Position numbers and translations under genes: made by a program. From Ralstonia sp. UNC404CL21Col (GTDB lineage: Bacteria; Pseudomonadota; Gammaproteobacteria; Burkholderiales; Burkholderiaceae), in the NCBI RefSeq assembly GCF_000620465.1, contig NZ_JIBE01000004.1, positions 124,001-188,000 of the forward strand: 64,000 nucleotides of DNA. Reading direction: 5' to 3'. A model generated the notes under the pieces. The model saw nothing but the letters and a program-made list of their open reading frames with translations. It did no database searches and had not been told where the DNA came from. Shown piece by piece: positions 54,325 to 62,392 of this stretch (position 1 is the first letter of the stretch; every line of letters begins with the position of its first letter).

Positions 54325-55707
54325 ATGCACTTTGCCCACACCATTGGCGCACAGCGTCATGTGTTCAACGATCTCAAGACGCTTCTGGCCAAAGCCAGCC
54401 CAGCGCGCTCCGGCGACTACCTTGCGGGCCTGGGCGCGGCCAGCGAGGGCGAACGCATGGCCGCGCGGATGGCGTTGGCGGACGTGCCGCTGTCGGTCTT
54501 CCTCAACGAAGCGCTGGTGCCGTATGAAGACGACGAGGTCACGCGCCTGATTCTGGATCGGCACGACGCGCAGGCCTTCGAGCCGATCGCCTCGCTCACC
54601 GTGGGTGAATTTCGGAACTGGCTGCTCCTGCACGAGACCGACAGCGCGACATTGACGAGCGTCGCCGCTGGCATCACGCCGGAAATGGCCGCCGCGGTCA
54701 GCAAGCTGATGCGCAACCAGGATCTGATCGCCGTGGCCCGCAAGTGCCGCGTGGTCACGCGCTTTCGCAACACGATCGGTCTGCCGGGCCGGTTGTCAGT
54801 CCGGCTGCAGCCCAATCACCCGACGGATGATCCCAAAGGCATTGCTGCGTCGATCATCGATGGCCTGCTCTACGGCTGCGGCGACGCGACCATCGGCATC
54901 AACCCCGCCGGCGACAATCTCGGCGCCATCGTTTCGCTGCTGCAACTGGTGGATGAGCTGCGCCATCGCTACGCCATTCCCACGCAGTCGTGCGTGCTGA
55001 CCCACGTGACGAACACCATGCGCGCCATTGACCAAGGCGCCCCGGTCGACTTGGTGTTCCAGTCGGTGGCCGGCAGCGAGCAAGCCAATGCGGGGTTCGG
55101 CATCAGCCTCGCATTGCTGGGCGAAGCGCATGACGCAGCGCAAAGCCTCTCGCGCGGCACGGTCGGCAACAACGTGATGTATTTCGAGACCGGCCAGGGC
55201 AGCGCGCTATCGGCCAACGCGCACCACGGCGTCGATCAGCAAACGATGGAAGCGCGGGCCTATGCCGTAGCGCGGGCGTTCTCGCCGTTGCTGGTGAATA
55301 CGGTCGTCGGCTTCATCGGCCCGGAGTACCTCTACGACGGCAAGCAGATCATCCGCGCCGGATTGGAAGACCATTTCTGCGGCAAGCTGATGGGCCTGCC
55401 GATGGGCTGCGACGTCTGCTACACCAACCACGCAGAAGCCGATCAGGACGACATGGATACGCTGCTGACGCTGTTTGGCGTGGCGGGCATCCATTTCATC
55501 ATGGGCGTGCCGGGCGCTGACGACATCATGCTGAACTACCAGAGCACGTCGTTTCACGACGCCCTCTATCTGCGCGACACGCTCGGCCTGCGGCCTGCAC
55601 CGGAGTTCGAGGCGTGGCTGCAAAGCATGGGCATCGTCGATGCGACCGGCCGCCTGCAAGACGCCACGGCGCGGCAACCGCTGCTGCAATTGGCTCACGC
55701 ACTGTGA
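54325..55707 (+). CDS. eutB: Ethanolamine ammonia-lyase large subunit
   Basis: A 460-residue protein starting MHFAHTIGAQRHVFNDLKTL. It is the EutB catalytic TIM-barrel of the adenosylcobalamin-dependent enzyme that converts ethanolamine to acetaldehyde and ammonia. Conserved stretches include RLQPNHPTDDPKGIAASIID, GDATIGINPAGDN, SEQANAGFGISLA and CGKLMGLPMGCDVCYTNHAEAD. ATG 54325 is preferred to the TTG at 54301. It precedes eutC by 20 bp. No microcompartment genes are nearby, so this is the simple non-compartment form. Confidence 0.95.
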   Translation: MHFAHTIGAQRHVFNDLKTLLAKASPARSGDYLAGLGAASEGERMAARMALADVPLSVFLNEALVPYEDDEVTRLILDRHDAQAFEPIASLTVGEFRNWLLLHETDSATLTSVAAGITPEMAAAVSKLMRNQDLIAVARKCRVVTRFRNTIGLPGRLSVRLQPNHPTDDPKGIAASIIDGLLYGCGDATIGINPAGDNLGAIVSLLQLVDELRHRYAIPTQSCVLTHVTNTMRAIDQGAPVDLVFQSVAGSEQANAGFGISLALLGEAHDAAQSLSRGTVGNNVMYFETGQGSALSANAHHGVDQQTMEARAYAVARAFSPLLVNTVVGFIGPEYLYDGKQIIRAGLEDHFCGKLMGLPMGCDVCYTNHAEADQDDMDTLLTLFGVAGIHFIMGVPGADDIMLNYQSTSFHDALYLRDTLGLRPAPEFEAWLQSMGIVDATGRLQDATARQPLLQLAHAL

Positions 55708-55727
55708 ACCCGGTGGAGAAGCCGAAC

Positions 55728-56513
55728 ATGCCGAAACACCCCCTCGTTCAGCCCAATCCGTGGGCGCACCTGCGCGCCTTTACCGACGCCCGTATCGCGC
55801 TGGGCCGCGCCGGCAACAGCCAGACGACCGACGCCGTGCTGGCATTCGGCGTGGCGCATGCCCAGGCGCGCGATGCCGTGCACCTGCCGCTCGATAGCGC
55901 CGCGGTGGCGGCAGCACTTGGGGAGGTGGGCTTCACTGCGGTGACGGCACACAGCGCGGCTACCGATCGCGCGGAATATCTGCGCCGTCCCGACCTTGGC
56001 CGCCGTCTTGACGAAGCCAGCCGCGCAAGACTCGGCGCATTGCGGCTAGCGCAGCCGTTCGATGTGGTGTTCGTGATTGCCGATGGGCTCTCCGCGTTGG
56101 CGGTGCAAAGCCATGCCGTGCCGCTGCTTTGCAGCGTGCGTGAGCGTCTGCCGGCCGGCTGGTCGATCGGGCCAGTCGCCATCGCCGAGCAGTCCCGCGT
56201 TGCGCTGGGGGATGAGATCGGTGCGCTGCTGGGCGCGCGGCAGGTGGTGATGCTGATCGGCGAGCGGCCGGGGCTGAGTTCGCCTGACAGCCTAGGCATT
56301 TACCTAACCTACGCGCCGCGTGTTGGCCGCTCCGATGCTGAGCGCAATTGCATCTCCAATGTGCGGCCGGCAGGCTTGTCCTATGACCAGGCAGCGAGCC
56401 GGCTGGTGTTCCTGCTCAACGGCGCGTTGGCGCTCGGCCGCAGCGGCGTCGACCTGAAGGACGACACCCCACCCCGTTTCTGCGGTTGCCTCGGGTACGG
56501 CCCGACTTGCTGA
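55728..56513 (+). CDS. eutC: Ethanolamine ammonia-lyase small subunit
   Basis: A 261-residue small subunit that, with EutB, forms the cobalamin-binding enzyme. Conserved features are LRAFTDARIALGRAGNSQTT near the N-terminus, FVIADGLSALAVQSHAVPLL near residue 120, and IGERPGLSSPDSLGIYLTYAP near residue 185. GGAGAAG lies before ATG 55728. A glycine riboswitch starts about 90 bp after the stop and belongs to the next gene. Confidence 0.94.
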   Translation: MPKHPLVQPNPWAHLRAFTDARIALGRAGNSQTTDAVLAFGVAHAQARDAVHLPLDSAAVAAALGEVGFTAVTAHSAATDRAEYLRRPDLGRRLDEASRARLGALRLAQPFDVVFVIADGLSALAVQSHAVPLLCSVRERLPAGWSIGPVAIAEQSRVALGDEIGALLGARQVVMLIGERPGLSSPDSLGIYLTYAPRVGRSDAERNCISNVRPAGLSYDQAASRLVFLLNGALALGRSGVDLKDDTPPRFCGCLGYGPTC

Positions 56514-56602
56514 ACGGCAGAACCCATGACACACTCCCTCCCGCTGCCCACACCGGCAGCACGCAGGCGCGGCTGACGCACCAACGACAGCTGCAACACG
56601 CC

Positions 56603-56800
56603 GCAGGAGAGACCGGGCCTAACGCGCATACGCGCAACGCCCGGCGCCGATGGAGCAACCACCCCGGAAACTCTCAGGCAAAAGGACTGTGGCGTCGACT
56701 GCGAATCTGGAGAGAGGCGTGCACGCGCGCGCCCACCGAAGGGGAAGGCGCCAGCGCTGCTGATGCCCAAGCTCTCAGGTCCCAAGACAGATGGGGTGAG
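56603..56800 (+). ncRNA. Tandem glycine riboswitch
   Basis: Two glycine aptamers in series. The first has GGAGAGACCGGGCC (from about 56606) and the paired half CCCGGAAACTCTCAGG, with GGCAAAAGGAC closing it near 56690. The second has GGAGAG at 56709, CACCGAAGGGG near 56734 and CTCTCAGGTCCCAAGACAG near 56772-56790. The conserved purine-rich cores of both match the proteobacterial tandem glycine type. It lies in the leader of the D-amino-acid dehydrogenase gene. Whether it turns the gene on or off cannot be read from sequence alone. Confidence 0.92.
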
Positions 56801-56802
56801 CC

Positions 56803-56819
56803 GACCGGATCGTCCGGTC
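56803..56819 (+). promoter_or_regulatory. Perfect hairpin after the riboswitch (candidate expression platform)
   Basis: GACCGGA and TCCGGTC form a 7-bp perfect stem with a three-base loop, 2 bp after the second aptamer and 25 bp before the ATG at 56845. No U-tract follows, so it may act on ribosome access rather than as a terminator. Confidence 0.5.
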
Positions 56820-56844
56820 ATGACATCACTCCATAGGGACCGCC

Positions 56845-58098
56845 ATGACGCACATCGTCATCGTCGGCGCCGGCATATCCGGCGTCACTACCGCTTACAC
56901 GCTCTCGCAACTCGGCTACCAGGTCACGGTGCTCGACCGCCACCTGTATCCGGCCATGGAAACCTCCTTCGCCAACGGCGGGCAGCTTTCCGCCAGCAAC
57001 GCTGAAGTCTGGAACAGCACCGGCACGCTGCTCAAGGGCATCAAATGGATGCTGCGCAACGACGCTCCGCTGCTGCTCAACCCCAAGCCCTCGTGGCACA
57101 AATACTCGTGGATCGGCGAGTTCGTCGCCAGCATCGCGCACTACCGCCGCAACACCATCGAAACCACCCGCATGGCCATCGAGGCACGCAAGCATCTGTT
57201 TGCGATGGCCGAACGGGAGCAGATCGATTTCGACCTGCAAAAGCGCGGCATTCTGCACGTCTATCACGACAAGGCCAGCTTTGCGGCAGCAGGCAAGGCC
57301 AACGCCCTGCTCGTTGCCGGCGGGCTTGAGCGCCACGCCGTGAGCCCCGAGGAGATTGCCGCCATTGAGCCGACGCTGCGCGGCAACTACTACGGCGGCT
57401 ACTTCACCGCATCCGACGCCACCGGTGACATCCACAAATTCACGCGGGGCCTGGCGCAGGCGTGTGAAAAGCGCGGCGTGCGGTTTATGCACGGCGTGGA
57501 TGTGCGCGATGTGGAAACCACCGAAAGCGGCGTGCGCCTGCTGTTGCAAACCACGCTCGATGACCGCCTTTCCACCAGCGCGGCGAATGTCGTACAGGAC
57601 CTTGCCGCCGATGCGATGGTCGTGTGCGCGGGCGTGGGCAGCCGGCATATCGCGCAGCTGGTGGGCGATCGCATCAACGTGTATCCGGTCAAGGGCTATT
57701 CGATCACGGTCCACCTGGACGACGATGCCAGCGTGCAAGGCGCACCGTGGGTGAGCCTGCTGGACGAGAGCGCGAAGATCGTGACAAGCCGGCTGGGCAC
57801 GGGCCGCTTCCGCGTGGCGGGCACGGCGGAATTCAACGGCTACAACCGCGACATCCGCGCGGATCGCATCGAACCGCTGGTGGCCTGGACGCGCCGCAAC
57901 TTTGCGATTGGCACGTCGCGTGTGGTGCCATGGGCCGGCTTGCGCCCGATGATGCCGGACATGATGCCGCGCGTCGGCCGTGGGCGGCACGCGCGCGTGT
58001 TCTACAACACGGGCCACGGGCATCTGGGCTGGACGCTGTCTGGCGCCACCGCCGCGATGGTGGGCGACGTGATCGCGCGAGATTGCCCACTGCATTGA
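56845..58098 (+). CDS. D-amino-acid dehydrogenase (DadA-type FAD enzyme)
   Basis: A 417-residue FAD-dependent oxidoreductase. The dinucleotide-binding motif VIVGAGISGVTTAYTLSQLG starts at residue 4, with ETSFANGGQLSASNAEVW typical of DadA near residue 40 and NTGHGHLGWTLSGATAA near the C-terminus. It should oxidise D-alanine or related D-amino acids (possibly glycine) to keto acids with electrons passed to quinone. The tandem glycine riboswitch in its leader suggests control by glycine. No dadX racemase lies nearby. Confidence 0.9.
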   Translation: MTHIVIVGAGISGVTTAYTLSQLGYQVTVLDRHLYPAMETSFANGGQLSASNAEVWNSTGTLLKGIKWMLRNDAPLLLNPKPSWHKYSWIGEFVASIAHYRRNTIETTRMAIEARKHLFAMAEREQIDFDLQKRGILHVYHDKASFAAAGKANALLVAGGLERHAVSPEEIAAIEPTLRGNYYGGYFTASDATGDIHKFTRGLAQACEKRGVRFMHGVDVRDVETTESGVRLLLQTTLDDRLSTSAANVVQDLAADAMVVCAGVGSRHIAQLVGDRINVYPVKGYSITVHLDDDASVQGAPWVSLLDESAKIVTSRLGTGRFRVAGTAEFNGYNRDIRADRIEPLVAWTRRNFAIGTSRVVPWAGLRPMMPDMMPRVGRGRHARVFYNTGHGHLGWTLSGATAAMVGDVIARDCPLH

Positions 58099-58110
58099 TC
58101 GCAGCAAACG

Positions 58111-58145
58111 AAAAAGCCCGCCGGGACACTGGCGGGCTCTTTTTC
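58111..58145. terminator. Bidirectional Rho-independent terminator
   Basis: An 8-bp perfect stem, AGCCCGCC (58115-58122) with GGCGGGCT (58131-58138), is flanked by AAAAA before and CTTTTT after. It lies between the convergent dehydrogenase and porin genes and serves both. Confidence 0.9.
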
Positions 58146-58167
58146 ATTGCGGGAACGAACCAAGCAA

Positions 58168-59232
58168 TCAGAACTTGTGCCGCACGCCCAACATCACGCC
58201 CAAGCGCGAGTTGTTGCCGTACGTGTTGCCCGAATTGTTGAATGCGGCCGCGCTGTTCAGGGCAACCCAGGCGCCCTGCAGGCGGGTGTAGTCCACTTCG
58301 GCGTAGACGTCGGTGCGCTTGCTGAAGGCGTAGTCGAGCATGCCGGCGGTGGTCAGACGCTTGCCGCTGGCATCAAGATGTTTCATCCAGTCGTACTGCA
58401 CGGTGCCGATGAAGCTCAGTGCGCCGGAGATCGGCACCTTTGCACCAACATAGGCGGCCTGGTTCTTGTAGTCGGCCACGTCGAGACGGCTGTTCGTATA
58501 GCCGAGGTACCACGTGGCAATCGACGTATCGAGTTTGCCGCCAAAGCCCCAGACCGTTTGCTTGCTGGCCTGCGCTGCCGGCACCGCCCCGAAGAACGCC
58601 GACGACACATCGCGCGTGACCTGGTACACCGCGCCCACTTCAGCCGCCCCCATGCTGTAGACGATCGAGCCGGCGCCGGCCGAACTCTTGCTGAAGCTGC
58701 CGGCTGCTTCGCCAAACGTCCATGCGCCGGCAAGCTGCAGACCCCCGAACGACTTGATGTATTTGACCGTGTTGTCGTAGCGCAGGCCGGTGTAGTTGCC
58801 GCCTTGATAGCCGACGATGGAGTTATTGGCGAACGCCATCGCCTCATACGAAGACAGCACTTCATGCGCCAGCGTGTATTGGCGGCCCAGGTACAGCTTG
58901 CCGTAGTCGCCCTCCAGGCCCACCACCGCGGTGCGCCCAAACAGACGCCCGCCCTGCTGGCTGCCGCCCGTATCGGGGAAGAAGCCCGATTCCAGGATAA
59001 ACATGGCCTTGGTACCACCGCCCAGGTCTTCAGTGCCGCGCAGGCCCCAGCGGCTGCCGGTCAGCACGCCGTCCATCATTTGCAGATTGCTGTTGCCTGC
59101 CGCGTTTTCGTGCGTGCTGTAGCGGATCGTGGTGTCGATCAGCCCATAGAGCGTGACACCGCCCGCGCTTTGCGCCGCAGCCGGCAGGCTCGTGGCTCCG
59201 AGCACCAGTGCGGCAATCATGGTCTTGTTCAT
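58168..59232 (-). CDS. Gram-negative general porin
   Basis: A 354-residue outer-membrane porin. A signal peptide ends near LPAAAQS (about residue 22). The mature protein opens with GGVTLYGLIDTTIRYST, has the loop-3 region phrase YEAMAFANNSIVGYQGG and ends LGVMLGVRHKF with the C-terminal Phe required for outer-membrane insertion. This is the betaproteobacterial OmpC-like family. It lies 141 bp downstream of quiC on the same strand and might admit aromatic acids, but could be independent. Confidence 0.92.
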   Translation of the reverse strand: MNKTMIAALVLGATSLPAAAQSAGGVTLYGLIDTTIRYSTHENAAGNSNLQMMDGVLTGSRWGLRGTEDLGGGTKAMFILESGFFPDTGGSQQGGRLFGRTAVVGLEGDYGKLYLGRQYTLAHEVLSSYEAMAFANNSIVGYQGGNYTGLRYDNTVKYIKSFGGLQLAGAWTFGEAAGSFSKSSAGAGSIVYSMGAAEVGAVYQVTRDVSSAFFGAVPAAQASKQTVWGFGGKLDTSIATWYLGYTNSRLDVADYKNQAAYVGAKVPISGALSFIGTVQYDWMKHLDASGKRLTTAGMLDYAFSKRTDVYAEVDYTRLQGAWVALNSAAAFNNSGNTYGNNSRLGVMLGVRHKF

Positions 59233-59373
59233 GGCTCCCTTGTCTCCTTTTTTCGATATGACGGGCGTGGATGTGCGATGGCTGCCCGCGCTGCCTTTGC
59301 TGCGTTGAAATCGCCCATGACTGCACTGGCCATTGGCGGGTGATGGATCAATCGATGGATGAGCGGTGCGAGT

Positions 59374-61257
59374 TCAGCCGCCCGCGTTGGCGTGTTCGCG
59401 GCTCAGTTGCGCCTGCACCGCCATGCGCACGGCGGCGTTTGCGGCGCCGTAGCCCAGGTAGCCGTTGCGCTGGACCAGCTCGAAGAAGAAGCGCTCGCGA
59501 AACGGTTCGGTGTAGGTGTGCAGGAAATCGCCGTGCGGGTCGCGGTCGTAGAGCAGGCCGTCGTCGTGCAGGCGCGTGACCAGTGCATCGTCGAGCCCGA
59601 GCCGGGCAGCGACGTCGTCGTAATAGTTCTCGGGCACGTGCTGCAGGTGGGCGGCACTGCGGTCGATGGCTTCAATGGTTTCGAACAGCCGCTCGGTGCG
59701 GAAGGCAATGTGATGCACGCCCGAGCCCGCGTAGGCGGCAATGAACCGGCCGGTGGCCGTACGCCCGCTTTCCGACACGCTGAGCGGAATCCGCACGTTG
59801 CGATCGGGGCTCACCATGGCGCGGCTCTTCACAAGGCCGTACGGGTCGGCAATCTCCTGCATCGCTTCAGCCTGCATGCCGAAGATGGCGCGGTAGAACA
59901 GCACGAAGCTGTCGAGCCGATGCGCCGGCAGCGCCTGTGCAACGTGGTCGATCGATGCCCACCCTGCTGCCTCGTCCTGCACCTGCGGCAGCAAGACAAA
60001 ATCGCTCTCGTAGATGCTGCGATCGGCCTGGCGGTCGTCGATCAAATAGAGCAACGTGCCGTCCGGGGCACGCAGCGCCGGAATGCTGCGCTCCCTCGGC
60101 CCGACCGGCCCGCGCCATTCCTGGGCGCATAACTCGCGCGCACGTGTCATGGCGCGCTCGGCGTCGTCCACCTTCAGGCCGATCGCGCAGACAGACGCCC
60201 CATGCAACTCGAAATGTTCCGACGCCGCGCTGTCCTGCTCCATATTCAGGATGACGTTGACGCCGCCTTGCCGATACAGGTCGACAGCCTTGGAGCGATG
60301 GTGCCCCGCAAGGGTAAAACCGAGCGCACGTAGCCGCGTTTCAAGCTCGTGCCCGGCGGCGGCGTCCACGGCAAACTCGAGGAAATCCACGCCGCCAAAA
60401 CGAGCGGGAGTCGGCAATGGCGCACCGCCCGCCTCGGACTCCAGCCACCGCAGCGAGCGCATGCCGTCGAGCGCCGTCAAGCGCGCAGGCGCCGCACGAA
60501 ACTCGTCATTGAAGACTTCCAGCGACAGCGGCCCGGTGTAGCCCGCGGCAAGCAGGTCGCGTGCAAATGCCGTTACGGCCAGCTCGCCCTGCCCCGGGAA
60601 ATTGCGGTGATGGCGGCTCCAGGACAGCACGTCCATCGACAACTTCGGGGCATCCGCAAACTGCACAAAAAAGAGCTTGTCCGCCGGCACCTCGTTGAGA
60701 CCGTCCAGCGAGTCGCCCAGCGAGAGCGTGTGAAAACTGTCGAGAATCAGCCCCAGCGCCGGATGATCGGCCTGCTTCACGATCTGCCAGGCCTGGCGCC
60801 AAGTCCGCGTGTGCCGCGCCCAGGCCAGCGCTTCGTAACCCACGCGCAGCCCGCGCTGGGCGGCCGCTTCCGCCATCTGGCGCAGATCGTCCGCTGCGCG
60901 CGCAGGATCGTCGATGGCGATGTCCTGGATGTTGCTGCAGACCAGCACCATCTCAACGCCCAGTTCGGCCATGACGTCGAACTTGCGCTCCGCGCGCGCA
61001 AGGTTGCGGGCAAGGAACTCACGCGGCATGGCTTCGAAATCGCGGAACGGCTGGTACAGCATGATCGCGAGCCCAAGGTCTGCCGCCATCTGCCGCACGC
61101 GCGCCGGCGAGCCATCGAAGTTCAGCAGGTCGTTCTCGAACATCTCGATGCCGTCAAAGCCGGCAGCAGCTGCCGCTTCCAACTTTTCAGGCAGCGTGCC
61201 GGACAGGCACACGGTGGCGATGCATTTGGGATGGCGCGCTGCGCGGGGCGGATTCAT
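59374..61257 (-). CDS. quiC: 3-dehydroshikimate dehydratase fused to an HPPD-like domain
   Basis: A 627-residue fusion converting 3-dehydroshikimate to protocatechuate. The first 280 residues are a sugar-isomerase-like barrel with metal ligands in YEALAW (Glu), LDSFHTL (Asp), VQFADAP (Gln) and LEVFND (Glu). The last 340 residues resemble 4-hydroxyphenylpyruvate dioxygenase with iron-type ligands in SIDHVAQ, GVHHIAF and FFFELVQR. P. putida QuiC1 has the same fusion. ATG 61257 lacks a strong ribosome binding site but is supported by family length. It is divergent from the IclR gene. Confidence 0.9.
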   Translation of the reverse strand: MNPPRAARHPKCIATVCLSGTLPEKLEAAAAAGFDGIEMFENDLLNFDGSPARVRQMAADLGLAIMLYQPFRDFEAMPREFLARNLARAERKFDVMAELGVEMVLVCSNIQDIAIDDPARAADDLRQMAEAAAQRGLRVGYEALAWARHTRTWRQAWQIVKQADHPALGLILDSFHTLSLGDSLDGLNEVPADKLFFVQFADAPKLSMDVLSWSRHHRNFPGQGELAVTAFARDLLAAGYTGPLSLEVFNDEFRAAPARLTALDGMRSLRWLESEAGGAPLPTPARFGGVDFLEFAVDAAAGHELETRLRALGFTLAGHHRSKAVDLYRQGGVNVILNMEQDSAASEHFELHGASVCAIGLKVDDAERAMTRARELCAQEWRGPVGPRERSIPALRAPDGTLLYLIDDRQADRSIYESDFVLLPQVQDEAAGWASIDHVAQALPAHRLDSFVLFYRAIFGMQAEAMQEIADPYGLVKSRAMVSPDRNVRIPLSVSESGRTATGRFIAAYAGSGVHHIAFRTERLFETIEAIDRSAAHLQHVPENYYDDVAARLGLDDALVTRLHDDGLLYDRDPHGDFLHTYTEPFRERFFFELVQRNGYLGYGAANAAVRMAVQAQLSREHANAGG

Positions 61258-61340
61258 GGCGATGCTTCGGTCGGGCGTCTGGCAATGCCCGCAGCGTAGG
61301 TGGGCACACCCCGCGCTCACAAGCGGCATTCGCGCAACAG

Positions 61341-61359
61341 CGTGCGATCATCGTACAAT
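61341..61359. promoter_or_regulatory. IclR-type operator in the quiC-iclR divergent region
   Basis: The 15-bp element GTGCGATCATCGTAC (61342-61356) is close to the PcaR/PcaU-type consensus GTTCGATAATCGCAC as I recall it. The 19-bp stretch matches the site at 62253-62271 on the opposite strand at 16 positions. It lies 36 bp before the IclR ATG and 84 bp before quiC, so it may control both. Confidence 0.6.
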
Positions 61360-61395
61360 CGTGCGCACATATCGCTCGTTTTTAGGGTTATCGCC

Positions 61396-62163
61396 ATGAC
61401 GAAGGAACCGCTGAACCGGCGCGACTGGATCGCCGGATTGGAGAAAGGGCTCGCGATCCTGGAGGCGTTCGATCACGAGCACCCGCGGCTGACGCCCACC
61501 CAGGCCGCCGAGCTGACGGGCCTGACCCGCACCGCCGCGCGCCGCTACCTGCTGACGCTCGAGCATCTGGGCTACCTCACCAGCGAAGGAACGCTCTTCA
61601 GCCTGACGCCGCGCGTGCTGAAGGTGGGCTGGTCGTACTTTGATTCGGCCCGGCTGCCACGCACCGTGCAGCCTTTCCTGCAGCAGGTGACGGCCGCCGT
61701 TGGCGAGGTGGCGTACCTCAGCGTGCTGGACGACTGGGAACTCGTCTTCATCTCGCGCACCAGCACCAGCCGCGTCATGAGCACAGGGTTCGTGCTGGGC
61801 GCGCGTGTGCCGGCGCCGCTCGCCTCGGCGGGGGTGATGATGCTGGCCGCGCAGCCCGAGCAGAAGGTCAAGGCATGGCTGGAAACCTGCGTGCTGACGC
61901 CCTATACGCCCTACACGATCCTGCAGCGGGACCGTCTGTTCGATGAAATCCGCAAAGCCGGCAGGCAGGACTACGCCGTGGTCGAGCAGCAGTTGCAGAT
62001 TGGCGTACGCGGCGTGGCCGTGCCGTTGCGCGACCGGCACGGCAACGTGATTGCAGCGTTGAGCGTGAACATGCAAGTCGGCGACGAGACCTCCGAGCAG
62101 GCCTTGCACCGTGTGCTGCAAGTGCTGCAGGACACCGCGCTTTCAATCATGCGGGTGCTGTAG
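61396..62163 (+). CDS. IclR-family regulator (PcaU/PobR/QuiR type)
   Basis: A 255-residue regulator. The N-terminal winged helix has LEAFDHEHPRLTPTQAAELT and LTRTAARRYLLTLEHLGYL near residues 22-58, and the effector domain includes AYLSVLDDWELVFISR and the conserved RGVAVPLRDRHGNVIAALSV. This subgroup activates protocatechuate and related pathways in response to aromatic acids. ATG 61396 fits the family length. Matched sites upstream of itself/quiC and of the transporter indicate that it controls this cluster (inference). Confidence 0.92.
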   Translation: MTKEPLNRRDWIAGLEKGLAILEAFDHEHPRLTPTQAAELTGLTRTAARRYLLTLEHLGYLTSEGTLFSLTPRVLKVGWSYFDSARLPRTVQPFLQQVTAAVGEVAYLSVLDDWELVFISRTSTSRVMSTGFVLGARVPAPLASAGVMMLAAQPEQKVKAWLETCVLTPYTPYTILQRDRLFDEIRKAGRQDYAVVEQQLQIGVRGVAVPLRDRHGNVIAALSVNMQVGDETSEQALHRVLQVLQDTALSIMRVL

Positions 62164-62252
62164 TTCCACACGCGCCGCGCGCATACAACGCCCTTTCTCT
62201 GGCAGGCGGACAGACTCGGAGAAACCCTTGAGTCGTACGTTATTCGCACCAT

Positions 62253-62271
62253 ATTGTGCGATTATCGAACG
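62253..62271. promoter_or_regulatory. IclR-type operator upstream of the MFS transporter
   Basis: On the minus strand it contains GTTCGATAATCGCAC exactly, which is the PcaR-box consensus as I recall it. It also forms part of a TCGCAC-N6-GTGCGA dyad (62244-62261). It lies 121 bp before the MFS start and shares 16 of 19 bases with the site at 61341. Confidence 0.65.
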
Positions 62272-62392
62272 TTTTCAGCCGACAGTCGCTTGTGCCCCGC
62301 CATGGCGGCGGACTACGCTGCGGTGCGTGTACAGACGGCCCTTGATTGCACCCATTGCACGACAGGCCGCACAGATAAAACCGGAGACAACC

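Noticed and set aside
56818-58107. 429-residue minus-strand frame over the D-amino-acid dehydrogenase
   Set aside because: Antisense shadow; conserved FAD motifs are on the plus strand.
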